DNA of 64,000 nucleotides from Nocardia sp. alder85J (GTDB lineage: Bacteria > Actinomycetota > Actinomycetes > Mycobacteriales > Mycobacteriaceae), in NCBI RefSeq assembly GCF_020176955.2, contig NZ_JAIUCZ020000008.1:62001-126000 (forward strand), given 5' to 3'. Below are positions 50,167 through 58,603 of this stretch, one piece after another; positions within the stretch are counted from its first letter, which is position 1, and each line of letters starts with the position of its first letter. The translations under genes were made by a program, and so were the position numbers. Under the pieces are notes generated by a model that did not search any database, was not told the origin of the DNA, and worked only from the letters and a program-made list of their open reading frames with translations.

Positions 50167-50966
50167 ACGCTCACGAGAAAGCGGATCCACCCATGAGCAC
50201 GACGACCGCCCCGGTGACCGACACGATCACGATGCTGCGCCGGAATCTGGTGCACGCCAAGCGATATCCCGGCATGACCATCGGCGTGATCGTGACGCCG
50301 GTGCTGCTGCTCCTGCTGTTCGACTACATCTTCGGCGGCGCGCTGGGCCGATCCACCGGCGGCGTGAAATACATCGACTACCTGGTCCCGGGCATGATGC
50401 TGATGATCCCGGCGTATCTGGTCGCCGGGGTGGCGGTGAGCGTGGCCTCGGACATGACCAAGGGCATCGTGAACCGCTTCCGCGCCATGCCGATGTCGCA
50501 TGCGGCGATCCTCACCGGACAGGTGCTGGGCACGGTGATCCAGGGACTGCTGGGCGTGCTGCTGATGGTCGCGGTCGGCGTACTGGTCGGCTTCCGATCG
50601 GATGCGGGCGTCCTCGCCTGGCTGGCGGCCTTCGGCCTGGTCGCGCTGGTGATCTTCGGCCTGGCCTGGCTGGGTGTCGGTTTCGGCCTGGCCGCGTCGA
50701 CGCCGGAGAGCGCCTCCAACATGCCGGCCCCGATCCTGTTCCTGCCCTTCCTGGGCAGCGGACTGGTCCCGACCGACACCATGCCGGGCGGGGTGCGGCA
50801 GTTCGCGGAATATCAGCCGTTCACCCCGATGACCGAGACCCTGCGCGGGCTGCTGCACGGAACACCCATCGGCCACAACGGAATCGTCGCGATCGCCTGG
50901 TGCGCGGGCTTCGCGGTGGTCGGCTACGTCTGGTCGAAGCGGCAGTTCCGCCGCAAGGCGGGCTGA
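50163..50966 (+). CDS. ABC-2 exporter permease (DrrB-type)
   Basis: This 267-residue ABC-2 permease has six predicted helices. Before helix 1 it has TDTITMLRRNLVHAKRYPGM, then VIVTPVLLLLLFDYIFGGAL, a typical DrrB-like start. Helix 2 is YIDYLVPGMMLMIPAYLVAG. The later segment FLPFLGSGLVPTDTMPGGVRQFAEYQPFTPMTETLRGLL is the family signature near the last helix. The ATG at 50163 overlaps the ATPase stop; ATG 50193 is an alternative start. With the ATPase it forms a half-size exporter that must dimerise. The convergent gene begins 8 nt after its stop. Confidence 0.92.
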   Translation: MNAHEKADPPMSTTTAPVTDTITMLRRNLVHAKRYPGMTIGVIVTPVLLLLLFDYIFGGALGRSTGGVKYIDYLVPGMMLMIPAYLVAGVAVSVASDMTKGIVNRFRAMPMSHAAILTGQVLGTVIQGLLGVLLMVAVGVLVGFRSDAGVLAWLAAFGLVALVIFGLAWLGVGFGLAASTPESASNMPAPILFLPFLGSGLVPTDTMPGGVRQFAEYQPFTPMTETLRGLLHGTPIGHNGIVAIAWCAGFAVVGYVWSKRQFRRKAG

Positions 50967-50973
50967 GCGGGGA

Positions 50974-51381
50974 TCAGTTCGCCGACTCGCAGGCGCCGCG
51001 CAGCGAGCAGGCGCCACAGGCGCTCCCGCAGCCGCCGGCCTCGCGCACCGGCACCAGCGCCACGATCGCGGAACCGGCCGCGTTCACGCCGGCGCCGAGG
51101 GTGAACAGCGCGACGGCCATCGCCACCACGGCGGCGGCCAGCCCGGCGATCGGCCCGGCGGTCAGCGCGAGGGCGCCACCGACGGCCAGCAGCAGGCCCG
51201 CGCCGAAACTGGTGGGCGCCGCGACCCGGTTGGCGATCCGGAAGGTCTCCTCGGTGCTGAGGGCGTCGTCGGTGTGCACACCGAAGAAACGATTGCGGGG
51301 CAGCGTCCCGGTGAAGCCGAGCACCCCGGTGGCGACGGCGACCGCCGCGAGCATGAACAGGACCAGCGCTACCACGAACAC
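50974..51381 (-). CDS. SdpI/YhfL-like small membrane protein with Cys-rich tail
   Basis: This 135-residue protein has three or four predicted helices. The segment LPRNRFFGVHTDDALSTEETFRIANRVAAP matches the SdpI-type family (residues GxRT/xxxW-like core). The C-terminus CGSACGACSLRGACESAN carries five Cys residues, unusual for this family, and may bind a metal or form disulfides. The GTG at 51381 has a TAGCGT box 6 nt upstream, so it is probably leaderless. It converges with the exporter permease. A link to the biosynthetic cluster (immunity) is possible but unproven. Confidence 0.75.
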   Translation of the reverse strand: MFVVALVLFMLAAVAVATGVLGFTGTLPRNRFFGVHTDDALSTEETFRIANRVAAPTSFGAGLLLAVGGALALTAGPIAGLAAAVVAMAVALFTLGAGVNAAGSAIVALVPVREAGGCGSACGACSLRGACESAN

Positions 51382-51387
51382 GAGTCC

Positions 51388-51393
51388 ACGCTA
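51388..51393 (-). promoter_or_regulatory. -10 box (TAGCGT), leaderless start of SdpI-like gene
   Basis: The minus-strand hexamer is 6 nt before the GTG at 51381. Confidence 0.5.
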
Positions 51394-51421
51394 CCCCGCG
51401 CCGGCCGCTGCCGGCGCGGGG
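51394..51421. other. 11-bp GC-rich hairpin in the leuS upstream region
   Basis: CCCCGCGCCGG pairs with CCGGCGCGGGG around a 6-nt loop. It lies between divergent genes, 125 nt before leuS, so it is not a 3' terminator of either. A leader attenuator is possible. I see no T-box sequence. Confidence 0.5.
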
Positions 51422-51545
51422 CCCGCCGGATGATCCGGGTCACCGGGCCGCGCGGACGTCACCCTTTTTGGGTCACGGGACCAGGAGGTTCTACCCTGAT
51501 GGGCGACGTCAATCCGGGGAACTCGGCCAAGAAGAAGGCAGGACC

Positions 51546-54407
51546 GTGCAGGACACTCGCGCAACCGATGCCACCGTCGCAGTCGGCGACGAGGTGCCCG
51601 CGCACCGTTACAACGCCGAGCTGGCGGGCCGGATCGAGCGCAAGTGGCAGCAGGCCTGGGACGACCGCGGCACCTTCTTCGCGCCGAATCCGGTCGGCCC
51701 GCTGCACGGCGACATCCCCGCCGACAAGCTGTTCATCCAGGACATGTTCCCCTATCCGTCCGGCGCCGGCCTGCACGTCGGTCACCCGCTGGGCTATATC
51801 GCCACCGACGTGTTCGCCCGCTATCACCGCATGCGCGGCCGCAACGTGCTGCACGCGCTGGGGTACGACGCCTTCGGCCTGCCCGCCGAGCAGTACGCGG
51901 TGCAGACCGGCGCGCATCCGCGGGTGACCACCGAGGCGAACATCAAGAACATGCGCCGCCAGCTGGATCGGCTGGGCCTGGGCCACGACCGGCGGCGCTC
52001 GTTCGCCACCACCGATCCCGACTTCTACAAGTGGACGCAGTGGATCTTCCTGCGCATCTACAACGCCTGGTACGACACGGTGGCGCAGCGGGCCCGGCCG
52101 ATCGCTGAGCTGGAGGCCGAATTCGCCTCCGGCGCACGGGAACTGAGCGGCAGCCGGGTCTGGTCCGAGCTGACCGCGGCCGAGCGGGGGGCCGAGCTGG
52201 ACTCGTATCGGCTGGTGTACCAGTCGGATTCGATCGTCAACTGGTGCCCCGGGCTGGGGACGGTGCTGGCCAACGAGGAGGTCACCGCCGACGGGCGCAG
52301 TGAGCGCGGCAACTTCCCGGTCTTCCGGAAGCGGTTGCGGCAGTGGATGATGCGCATCACCGCGTACTCCGACCGGCTGATCGACGATCTGGCGCGGCTG
52401 GACTGGCCGGACAACGTGAAGGCCATGCAGCGCAACTGGATCGGGCGCTCGCGCGGTGCGCAGGTGCGCTTCGCCGCGGACGGGGAGACGGTCGAGGTGT
52501 TCACCACCCGGCCCGACACGCTGTTCGGGGCGACCTATGTGGTGCTGGCGCCGGAGCACGAGCTGGTGGATCGGCTGGTCGGCGCGCAGTGGCCGGCCGG
52601 GGTCGATTCGCGCTGGACCTACGACGCCGATACTCCCGCGGCGGCCGTCGCGGCGTATCGGCGGTCGATCGCGGCCAAATCCGATCTGGAGCGGCAGGAG
52701 AACAAGGAGAAGACCGGGGTCTTCCTCGGCGCCTATGCCACCAATCCGGTCGACGGGGCGCAGCTGCCGATCTTCGTCGCGGACTACGTGCTGGCCGGGT
52801 ACGGCACCGGTGCGATCATGGCGGTGCCCGGGCACGACCAGCGCGACTGGGAGTTCGCTTCCGCCTTCGGCCTGCCGATCGTCGAGGTGATCTCCGGTGG
52901 TGACGTCACCGCCGCCGCCTGGTCCGGCGACGGGGTGCTGGTCAACTCCGGCTATCTGGACGGGCTGGAGGTCGAGGCCGCCAAGGCGACGGTGATCGAG
53001 CGGCTGGAGGCCGACGGGCACGGGACCGGCAGGGTGCAGTTCAAGCTGCGCGACTGGTTGTTCGCGCGGCAGCGGTACTGGGGTGAGCCGTTTCCGATCG
53101 TGTACGACTCGGACGGAGTGGCGCATCCGCTGCCGGAGAGCATGCTGCCGGTCGAGCTGCCCGAGGTGAAGGATTTCGCGCCGGTCACCTTCGACGCGGA
53201 CGACGCCGATTCCGAGCCGTCGCCGCCGCTGGCCAAGGCCACCGATTGGGTGACCGTCGAGCTGGATCTGGGCGACGGGGTGCGAACCTATCGGCGCGAT
53301 ACCAATGTGATGCCGCAGTGGGCCGGTAGTTCGTGGTACCAGTTGCGTTATACCGATCCCACCAATTCGGCGACGTTGGCCGATCCGGAGAACGAGCGGT
53401 ACTGGCTGGGGCCGCGTCCGGCCGAGCACGGGGCGGATGATCCCGGAGGCGTCGATCTGTATGTCGGCGGCGTCGAGCATGCGGTGCTGCATCTGCTGTA
53501 TGCGCGGTTCTGGCAGAAGGTGTTGTTCGACCTGGGCGATGTGTCCGGTCCGGAGCCTTATCGGCGGCTGTTCAATCAGGGGTACATCCAGGCGTACGCC
53601 TATACCGACAAGCGTGGCGCCTATGTGCCCGCCGCCGAGGTGCAGGAACGCGGCAACACGTTCTACTGGATCGACGGGGACGGCGTGGAGCACGAGGTGT
53701 TCCAGGAGTACGGCAAGATCGGCAAGTCGCTGAAGAACGCCGTCTCGCCCGATGAGATGTACGACCTGTACGGGGCGGACACCTTCCGGTTCTACGAGAT
53801 GTCGATGGGGCCGCTGGACACCTCCCGGCCGTGGTCGACCAAGGATGTGGTCGGTGCGCACCGGTTCCTGCAACGGGTGTGGCGGTTGGTGGTGGACGAG
53901 GAGTCCGGCGACGTGCGCGTCACCGAGGACGGTCCGGCAGACGCCACGCTGCGGCTGCTGCACCGGACCATCGACGGTGTCGACGGCGATTACGCCGCGC
54001 TGCGGGACAACACCGCCGGCGCCAAGCTGATCGAGCTGACCAACCACCTGACCAAGGAGTATCCGCAGGGTGCGCCGCGGACGGTGGTGGAGGCGCTGGT
54101 GCTGATGCTGGCGCCGATGGCGCCGCACATCTCCGAGGAGCTGTGGGAACGGCTGGGGCACACCGCCGCGCTGGCGCACGGGCCGTTCCCGGTGGCGGAT
54201 CCCGCGCTGCTGGTGGCGGATTCGGTGGAGTACCCGATCCAGGTCAACGGGAAGGTGCGCAGTCGGATCAGCGTCGCGGCCGACGCCGACCCGAAAGCCA
54301 TCGAGGCGGCCGCGCTGGGCGACCAGAAATTGCTGGAATTCCTGGGGGGAAAGCAACCCCGGAAGATCATCGTGGTGCCGGGCCGATTGGTGAACGTGGT
54401 CGCCTGA
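51546..54407 (+). CDS. leuS: Leucyl-tRNA synthetase
   Basis: This 953-residue class Ia aminoacyl-tRNA synthetase charges tRNA-Leu. The HIGH motif is in FPYPSGAGLHVGHPLGYIATDV (about residues 76-97, HVGH). The CP1 editing domain spans about 235-440 and includes TTRPDTLFGATYVVLAPEHE and GTGAIMAVPGHDQRDWEFA. The KMSKS motif is KIGKSLKNAVSPDEMYDLYG, with KIGKS. The C-terminal anticodon and KV-type domains are complete. The GTG at 51546 is chosen over the longer frame because similarity begins soon after it and GCAGGA precedes it. It is a cytosolic essential enzyme. Confidence 0.97.
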   Translation: MQDTRATDATVAVGDEVPAHRYNAELAGRIERKWQQAWDDRGTFFAPNPVGPLHGDIPADKLFIQDMFPYPSGAGLHVGHPLGYIATDVFARYHRMRGRNVLHALGYDAFGLPAEQYAVQTGAHPRVTTEANIKNMRRQLDRLGLGHDRRRSFATTDPDFYKWTQWIFLRIYNAWYDTVAQRARPIAELEAEFASGARELSGSRVWSELTAAERGAELDSYRLVYQSDSIVNWCPGLGTVLANEEVTADGRSERGNFPVFRKRLRQWMMRITAYSDRLIDDLARLDWPDNVKAMQRNWIGRSRGAQVRFAADGETVEVFTTRPDTLFGATYVVLAPEHELVDRLVGAQWPAGVDSRWTYDADTPAAAVAAYRRSIAAKSDLERQENKEKTGVFLGAYATNPVDGAQLPIFVADYVLAGYGTGAIMAVPGHDQRDWEFASAFGLPIVEVISGGDVTAAAWSGDGVLVNSGYLDGLEVEAAKATVIERLEADGHGTGRVQFKLRDWLFARQRYWGEPFPIVYDSDGVAHPLPESMLPVELPEVKDFAPVTFDADDADSEPSPPLAKATDWVTVELDLGDGVRTYRRDTNVMPQWAGSSWYQLRYTDPTNSATLADPENERYWLGPRPAEHGADDPGGVDLYVGGVEHAVLHLLYARFWQKVLFDLGDVSGPEPYRRLFNQGYIQAYAYTDKRGAYVPAAEVQERGNTFYWIDGDGVEHEVFQEYGKIGKSLKNAVSPDEMYDLYGADTFRFYEMSMGPLDTSRPWSTKDVVGAHRFLQRVWRLVVDEESGDVRVTEDGPADATLRLLHRTIDGVDGDYAALRDNTAGAKLIELTNHLTKEYPQGAPRTVVEALVLMLAPMAPHISEELWERLGHTAALAHGPFPVADPALLVADSVEYPIQVNGKVRSRISVAADADPKAIEAAALGDQKLLEFLGGKQPRKIIVVPGRLVNVVA

Positions 54408-54464
54408 GGCGGTCGCCCGAGGCCGAGAACCCGCCGCAGCCGAAGCGAAGGCCGAAAATACAGC

Positions 54465-55292
54465 TCAGGCGGTGCCGCCGGGGGGTAGGAGGACGTCGTT
54501 CAGCGTGACCATGGAGAGGTTGCGGGAGCGGATGATGTCGACCAGTTGGCCGTAGACGTGGGTCACCGGGAGGTGGTTGGCGTGGCCGATGACTATCGAC
54601 TGGTCGTTGAACCACTGGTCGGCCATTTGGACGATGTAGTCCTCGGTGACCAGGCCGGCATCGGACAGGGAGCCGTACCACATGGTGGGGACCGTGTAGC
54701 CGCAGTCGGCGGCGATGCGGTCGACCGCGGCGTTGTGGTAGCCGTACGGGGGGCGGAAGTAGGGGGTGCCGTCCACGCCGAAGGCATCCTGGAGGAACTG
54801 CTTGGTGCGGTTCAGCTGGTCGGCGATGCCGGTTGCGGACAGGCGGGTCAGGGCGGGGTGGTCCCAGGTGTGGTTGCCCAGCTGGATCTGGCCGGATTCC
54901 ACCAGGGGGCGCAGGGCGTCCCGGTTGATCGTCCAGGAGTCGTAGCAGGCGGTCACGAAGAAGGTGAAGCGGGCGCCGGTGTCGCGGGCGAACTGGACGT
55001 AGGCGGCGACCACGTCGGGGTTGGTGCCGTCGTCGACGGTGAGGGCCATGCTGGTGCCGTCGCCGGGGAGGCCGCTGAGGGTCTCGGGGGCGATCGGGAT
55101 GCGCGGGCCGCGCGGCGGGGGTGGCAGCAACGGTGGCGGGGCCACTGCGAAAGGTGATGCGCCGCCGGGGGATCCGCTCGCGGTGCGTGGATTGCCCGCG
55201 CCCGGTTTCGCATCCGTGCAGCCGGTCAGGCTCGCCATGGTACCGGCGGCCAGCAGCAGCAGCCATTGTCGACGGTTCAGCATCGATCTCAT
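54465..55292 (-). CDS. Polysaccharide deacetylase lipoprotein (NodB fold)
   Basis: This 275-residue exported enzyme has a twin-Arg-like NRRQW start, a hydrophobic core and the lipobox LTGC (Cys about residue 25), then a Pro-rich linker. The NodB domain carries all five motifs: TVDDGTNPD (catalytic base and metal Asp), GNHTWDHP (two metal His), RPPYGYHN (Arg-x-Pro-Tyr), and IVIGHANHL with the last His. It should remove acetyl groups from a surface glycan or peptidoglycan in a metal-dependent way. The ATG at 55292 is preferred for GGTAGGTG upstream. It converges with leuS; the gap is 57 nt. Confidence 0.9.
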   Translation of the reverse strand: MRSMLNRRQWLLLLAAGTMASLTGCTDAKPGAGNPRTASGSPGGASPFAVAPPPLLPPPPRGPRIPIAPETLSGLPGDGTSMALTVDDGTNPDVVAAYVQFARDTGARFTFFVTACYDSWTINRDALRPLVESGQIQLGNHTWDHPALTRLSATGIADQLNRTKQFLQDAFGVDGTPYFRPPYGYHNAAVDRIAADCGYTVPTMWYGSLSDAGLVTEDYIVQMADQWFNDQSIVIGHANHLPVTHVYGQLVDIIRSRNLSMVTLNDVLLPPGGTA

Positions 55293-55446
55293 GTCGCACC
55301 TACCGTGTCGGCGGTCGAACCTGTCGCCGCGCAACATATCGCACGAATGGCGTAAATCGGACGTGAAATGACAATGCTTCGGTCCGCTCGGCGGGTCGTG
55401 TGATCCGAGGCGGTGAATCGGCCGGGAACTGCGACGACGGGCTGTG

Positions 55447-56136
55447 TCAGCGTGGGATGGGGCGGAGCACGATCTCGACGGGGTGGGCGTCGCGTGGGGT
55501 TTCCACGGCGTGGCGTACGGCCCGGGCGACGGTCTCGACGGTGAGGAATTCCGCCGGGCGGTAGTCGCGGTGTTCGCCGGCCACGATGGCCTGTTGCATC
55601 TCGGTGTCGATGCGGCCGGGGTGGATCGAGGTGACCCGTAGGTCCGGTTCCTCCTGGCGGAGGGCGTCGCCGAAGGCCCGGAGGCCGAACTTGCTCGCCG
55701 CGTAGGCGCCCCAGCCGGGGGCGACCCGCAATCCTGCGCCCGAATTGATCAGCACCACATGGCCTTTCGCGGCGCGGAGAGCGGGCAGTAGCAGGCGGGT
55801 CAGTTCGGCGACCGCGATCAGGTTGGCTTCCAGCACATGTCGCCACAGGGATGCCGGTGATTCGGCGACCGTGCCGAGTTCGGCGACGCCGGCGTTGTGG
55901 ACCAGCACGTCCAGGCGATCGATGTCGGCGGTGGCACGGGCCACCGCGTCGTAGTCCGTCAGGTCCACCGGCCAGGGGTGCGCGTCCGGGAGTTCGGCCG
56001 TCGTGCCGGTGAGCGCCGCGGCGGTGCGGGCGCCGAGCAGCAGACGGTGGGTGCCCGCCAGTTCGCGGGCGATCGCCGCCCCCAGTCCCCGGCTGGCGCC
56101 GGTGATCAGGGCGGTGGGTTCGGAGCTGGTCACCAT
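55447..56136 (-). CDS. Short-chain dehydrogenase/reductase
   Basis: This 229-residue classical SDR has the NAD(P)-binding TGASRGLGAAIA (about residues 10-21), NAG in VHNAGVAELGTV, catalytic Ser in LINSGAGLRV and Tyr/Lys in YAASKFGLRAF. The C-terminal region VTSIHPGRIDTEM is typical. The Arg after TGAS suggests NADP preference. The ATG at 56136 has a TACCGT box 6 nt upstream and replaces a 13-codon longer frame. It is divergent from the glucosylglycerate hydrolase gene. The substrate is unknown. Confidence 0.93.
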   Translation of the reverse strand: MVTSSEPTALITGASRGLGAAIARELAGTHRLLLGARTAAALTGTTAELPDAHPWPVDLTDYDAVARATADIDRLDVLVHNAGVAELGTVAESPASLWRHVLEANLIAVAELTRLLLPALRAAKGHVVLINSGAGLRVAPGWGAYAASKFGLRAFGDALRQEEPDLRVTSIHPGRIDTEMQQAIVAGEHRDYRPAEFLTVETVARAVRHAVETPRDAHPVEIVLRPIPR

Positions 56137-56142
56137 GCGATC

Positions 56143-56148
56143 ACGGTA
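56143..56148 (-). promoter_or_regulatory. -10 box (TACCGT), leaderless start of SDR gene
   Basis: The minus-strand hexamer is 6 nt before the ATG at 56136. Confidence 0.5.
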
Positions 56149-56313
56149 ACCGGAAACTCGCGCCCGACGATGCACCCACCGATCGGACCCCTGTCACGGA
56201 ACCGAAGGCGAGCACAGGTGAACACCGTGGCGCAGCAACCGGCGCCACGCCGGTCGGAGGGTGGGTACCACGCGCAGCGCGCGTACTTGCGGGTGTCATC
56301 GCACAATGGGGGG

Positions 56314-57648
56314 ATGAACGGGCCCGGTTTCACTCCCACCCAACTGGCGGCCCGTGCCGCGTACCTGCTGCGCGGCAACGATCTGGGCACGATGACGACC
56401 GCGGCGCCGAAATTGTATCCGCACATGTGGAGCTGGGATGCCGCTTTCGTCGCGGTCGGTCTGGCGCCGCTGAGCGTGGAGCGCGCGGTGATGGAACTCG
56501 ACACGTTGCTGTCGGCGCAGTGGCGCAACGGGATGATCCCGCACATCGTGTTCGCCAACGGGGTGGACGGGTATTTTCCGGGGCCCGCCCGCTGGGAATG
56601 TCGCCGGCTGGCGGCCAACGCGCCCGACGGGCCGGACACCTCCGGCATCACCCAGCCGCCGGTGCACGCCATCGCGGTGCAGCGGATCCTCGATCATTCC
56701 CGCCGGCACGGCCGCAGCACCCGGGCGGTGGCGGAGGAGTTCCTGAACCGGCGCTGGCCGGATCTGATGCGCTGGCACCGCTGGCTGGCCAACGCCCGTG
56801 ACACGAAGCACAACGGCCGGATCACCCTGTACCACGGCTGGGAGTCCGGAATGGACAACTCGCCGCGCTGGGATCGCGCCTACGAACATGTGGTGCCGGG
56901 CGATCTGCCCACCTACGAGCGCGCCGACATCCATCTGGTCGATCCCACCGAACGGCCCTCGGACCGGGAATACGACCGCTACCTGTGGCTGGTCGAACAG
57001 ATGCGCCGCTGTGGATACGACGATTTCCAACTCGCGTCGACGATGAGCTTCGCGGTGGAGGACGTCTTCGTCACCGCCATCTTCGCGCTGGCCAACGAGG
57101 TGCTGGCGCATATCGGCGAGGATTACCGGATGCCGCGCGCCGACGTCCGGGAGCTGTACGAGTGGGCGGACTACTTCCGGGCGGGGGTGGTCGCCACCGC
57201 CGATCCGCGCACCGGCGCCGCGCGCGACTTCGACGTCCGGCTGGGCCGGTGGATCAGCACCGAGACGCTGGCGATGTTCTCGCCGCTGCTGTGCGGCGGA
57301 CTGCCGCGCGACGCCGAGCGCAGCCTGCTGCGGCTGTTCGAGGGCCCGCGGTTCTGCGGGCATCCGGATCTGCGCTATGCCCTGCCACCGTCCACCTCGC
57401 CGGTGTCGAAGGACTTCCGCTCGCGGGAGTACTGGCGCGGGCCGGTGTGGCCGGTGATGAGCTGGCTGTTCTCCTGGGTATTCGCCCGCCGCGGCTGGGC
57501 CGAGCGGTCGTTCATGCTGCGGGCCGAGGGGTTGCGGCAGGCCAGCGACGGCAGTTTCGCCGAATACTACGAACCCTTCACCGGGGAGCCGCTGGGCAGC
57601 ATGCAGCAGTCGTGGACGGCGGCGTCGGTCCTGGACTGGCTGGGCTGA
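56314..57648 (+). CDS. ggh: Glucosylglycerate hydrolase (GH63-like)
   Basis: This 444-residue (alpha/alpha)6-barrel glycosidase matches the actinobacterial glucosylglycerate/mannosylglycerate hydrolase group. Family segments are PKLYPHMWSWDAAFVAVGLA, WRNGMIPHIVFANGVDGYFP, and HGWESGMDNSPRWDRA with the catalytic acid Asp181. Others are TSPVSKDFRSREYWRGPVWP and DGSFAEYYEPFTGEPLG with the catalytic base Glu417. These positions agree with Asp182 and Glu419 that I recall for the M. hassiacum enzyme. It releases glucose from glucosylglycerate, a nitrogen-limitation and stress solute and methylglucose lipopolysaccharide precursor. No signal peptide is seen. The start ATG follows GGGGGG; the frame upstream lacks similarity. 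Confidence 0.88.
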   Translation: MNGPGFTPTQLAARAAYLLRGNDLGTMTTAAPKLYPHMWSWDAAFVAVGLAPLSVERAVMELDTLLSAQWRNGMIPHIVFANGVDGYFPGPARWECRRLAANAPDGPDTSGITQPPVHAIAVQRILDHSRRHGRSTRAVAEEFLNRRWPDLMRWHRWLANARDTKHNGRITLYHGWESGMDNSPRWDRAYEHVVPGDLPTYERADIHLVDPTERPSDREYDRYLWLVEQMRRCGYDDFQLASTMSFAVEDVFVTAIFALANEVLAHIGEDYRMPRADVRELYEWADYFRAGVVATADPRTGAARDFDVRLGRWISTETLAMFSPLLCGGLPRDAERSLLRLFEGPRFCGHPDLRYALPPSTSPVSKDFRSREYWRGPVWPVMSWLFSWVFARRGWAERSFMLRAEGLRQASDGSFAEYYEPFTGEPLGSMQQSWTAASVLDWLG

Positions 57649-57786
57649 CCGGGCGGATCACTCCCGTCGACCGAGCTGCCGAGGCAGCCGTCCGCACCCA
57701 TTGAACGGATCATCAGCAATTTTTTTGCAACGAATCACAGTGGTGGCTGTGGTCACGGGTTTGACTTTCGAATATGCTGGTTAACC

Positions 57787-58518
57787 ATGCGTAAGCTTCC
57801 CGTGATCAGCCCGAGACTGCGCCGTGTCCTTGTTGCCATGCTCGCAATCTCGGTCTCCGGCATATTTTCGGCTACCGGTCAGGCGGCTGCCGACCCGACC
57901 GGGCCCGACGTCTCGTCCTGGCAGCACGTCGACGGCCGGATGATCAACTGGAGCGAGGTGCGCACCGCGGGGCACAACTTCGCCATGCTGAAGGCCACGG
58001 AGGGTGTCACCTACCTCAACCCGTACTTCGTCGCCGACAGCGTGCTGATGCGCAATGCCGGCATCGCCCGGGGCACCTACCACTACGCCCACCCCAACCA
58101 GTCGCCGGAGCAGCAAGCCGCGCTGTACGCGGCGGTGGTGCTCGGCCAGAACGGGCCGCTGGACCTGCCGCCGGTGCTGGACATCGAGGAGTCCGACGGG
58201 CTCGCGCCGGCCGCGCTGATCGACTGGACGCACCGCTACCTGAACACGGTGCAGGCGCTGACCGGCCGGACGCCGATCGTCTACACCTATCCGAACTTCT
58301 GGAAGTCGGCGATGGCGAACTCCACCGAGTTCACCCGGTACCCGCTGTGGATCGCCGACTACCGCGGCAACGAACAGCCGGAGGTGCCCGGCGGCTGGCC
58401 GGCCTGGACGTTCTGGCAGACCACCGACTCCGGATTCATCCCCGGAATCAGCGGGAAGACCGATATGAACATCTACAGCGGCGCCCAGGGCACCTTCACC
58501 CGATTCGCCAACATGTGA
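57787..58518 (+). CDS. Secreted GH25 lysozyme (N-acetylmuramidase)
   Basis: This 243-residue exported enzyme has an N-terminal signal peptide (basic start MRKLPVISPRLRR, hydrophobic core, cleavage near AAADPT, about residue 36). The GH25 domain shows GPDVSSWQHVDGRMINWSEV, FAMLKATEGVTYLNPYF, GTYHYAHPNQSPEQQA and the catalytic LPPVLDIEESDG (Asp-x-Glu). PLWIADY and WTFWQTTDS close the barrel. It cleaves the MurNAc-beta-1,4-GlcNAc bond of peptidoglycan. A TATGCT box lies 8 nt before the ATG. A hairpin terminator follows the gene. Confidence 0.93.
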   Translation: MRKLPVISPRLRRVLVAMLAISVSGIFSATGQAAADPTGPDVSSWQHVDGRMINWSEVRTAGHNFAMLKATEGVTYLNPYFVADSVLMRNAGIARGTYHYAHPNQSPEQQAALYAAVVLGQNGPLDLPPVLDIEESDGLAPAALIDWTHRYLNTVQALTGRTPIVYTYPNFWKSAMANSTEFTRYPLWIADYRGNEQPEVPGGWPAWTFWQTTDSGFIPGISGKTDMNIYSGAQGTFTRFANM

Positions 58519-58539
58519 ATTCCGACCTGTGCACAGCCG

Positions 58540-58571
58540 AATCGCCGGTCTCGACCCCGAGACCGGCGATT
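58540..58571. terminator. 14-bp perfect hairpin, bidirectional terminator
   Basis: Stem 58540-58553 pairs perfectly with 58558-58571 around a 4-nt loop (ACCC), between the convergent GH25 and membrane protein genes. Confidence 0.85.
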
Positions 58572-58603
58572 CTGTGTCGTTGTGCGCGATCGGTTGTGAA
58601 CAA

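Noticed and set aside
51400..51545. Possible T-box leader of leuS
   Set aside because: No T-box consensus or specifier-loop layout is visible; only one GC-rich hairpin.
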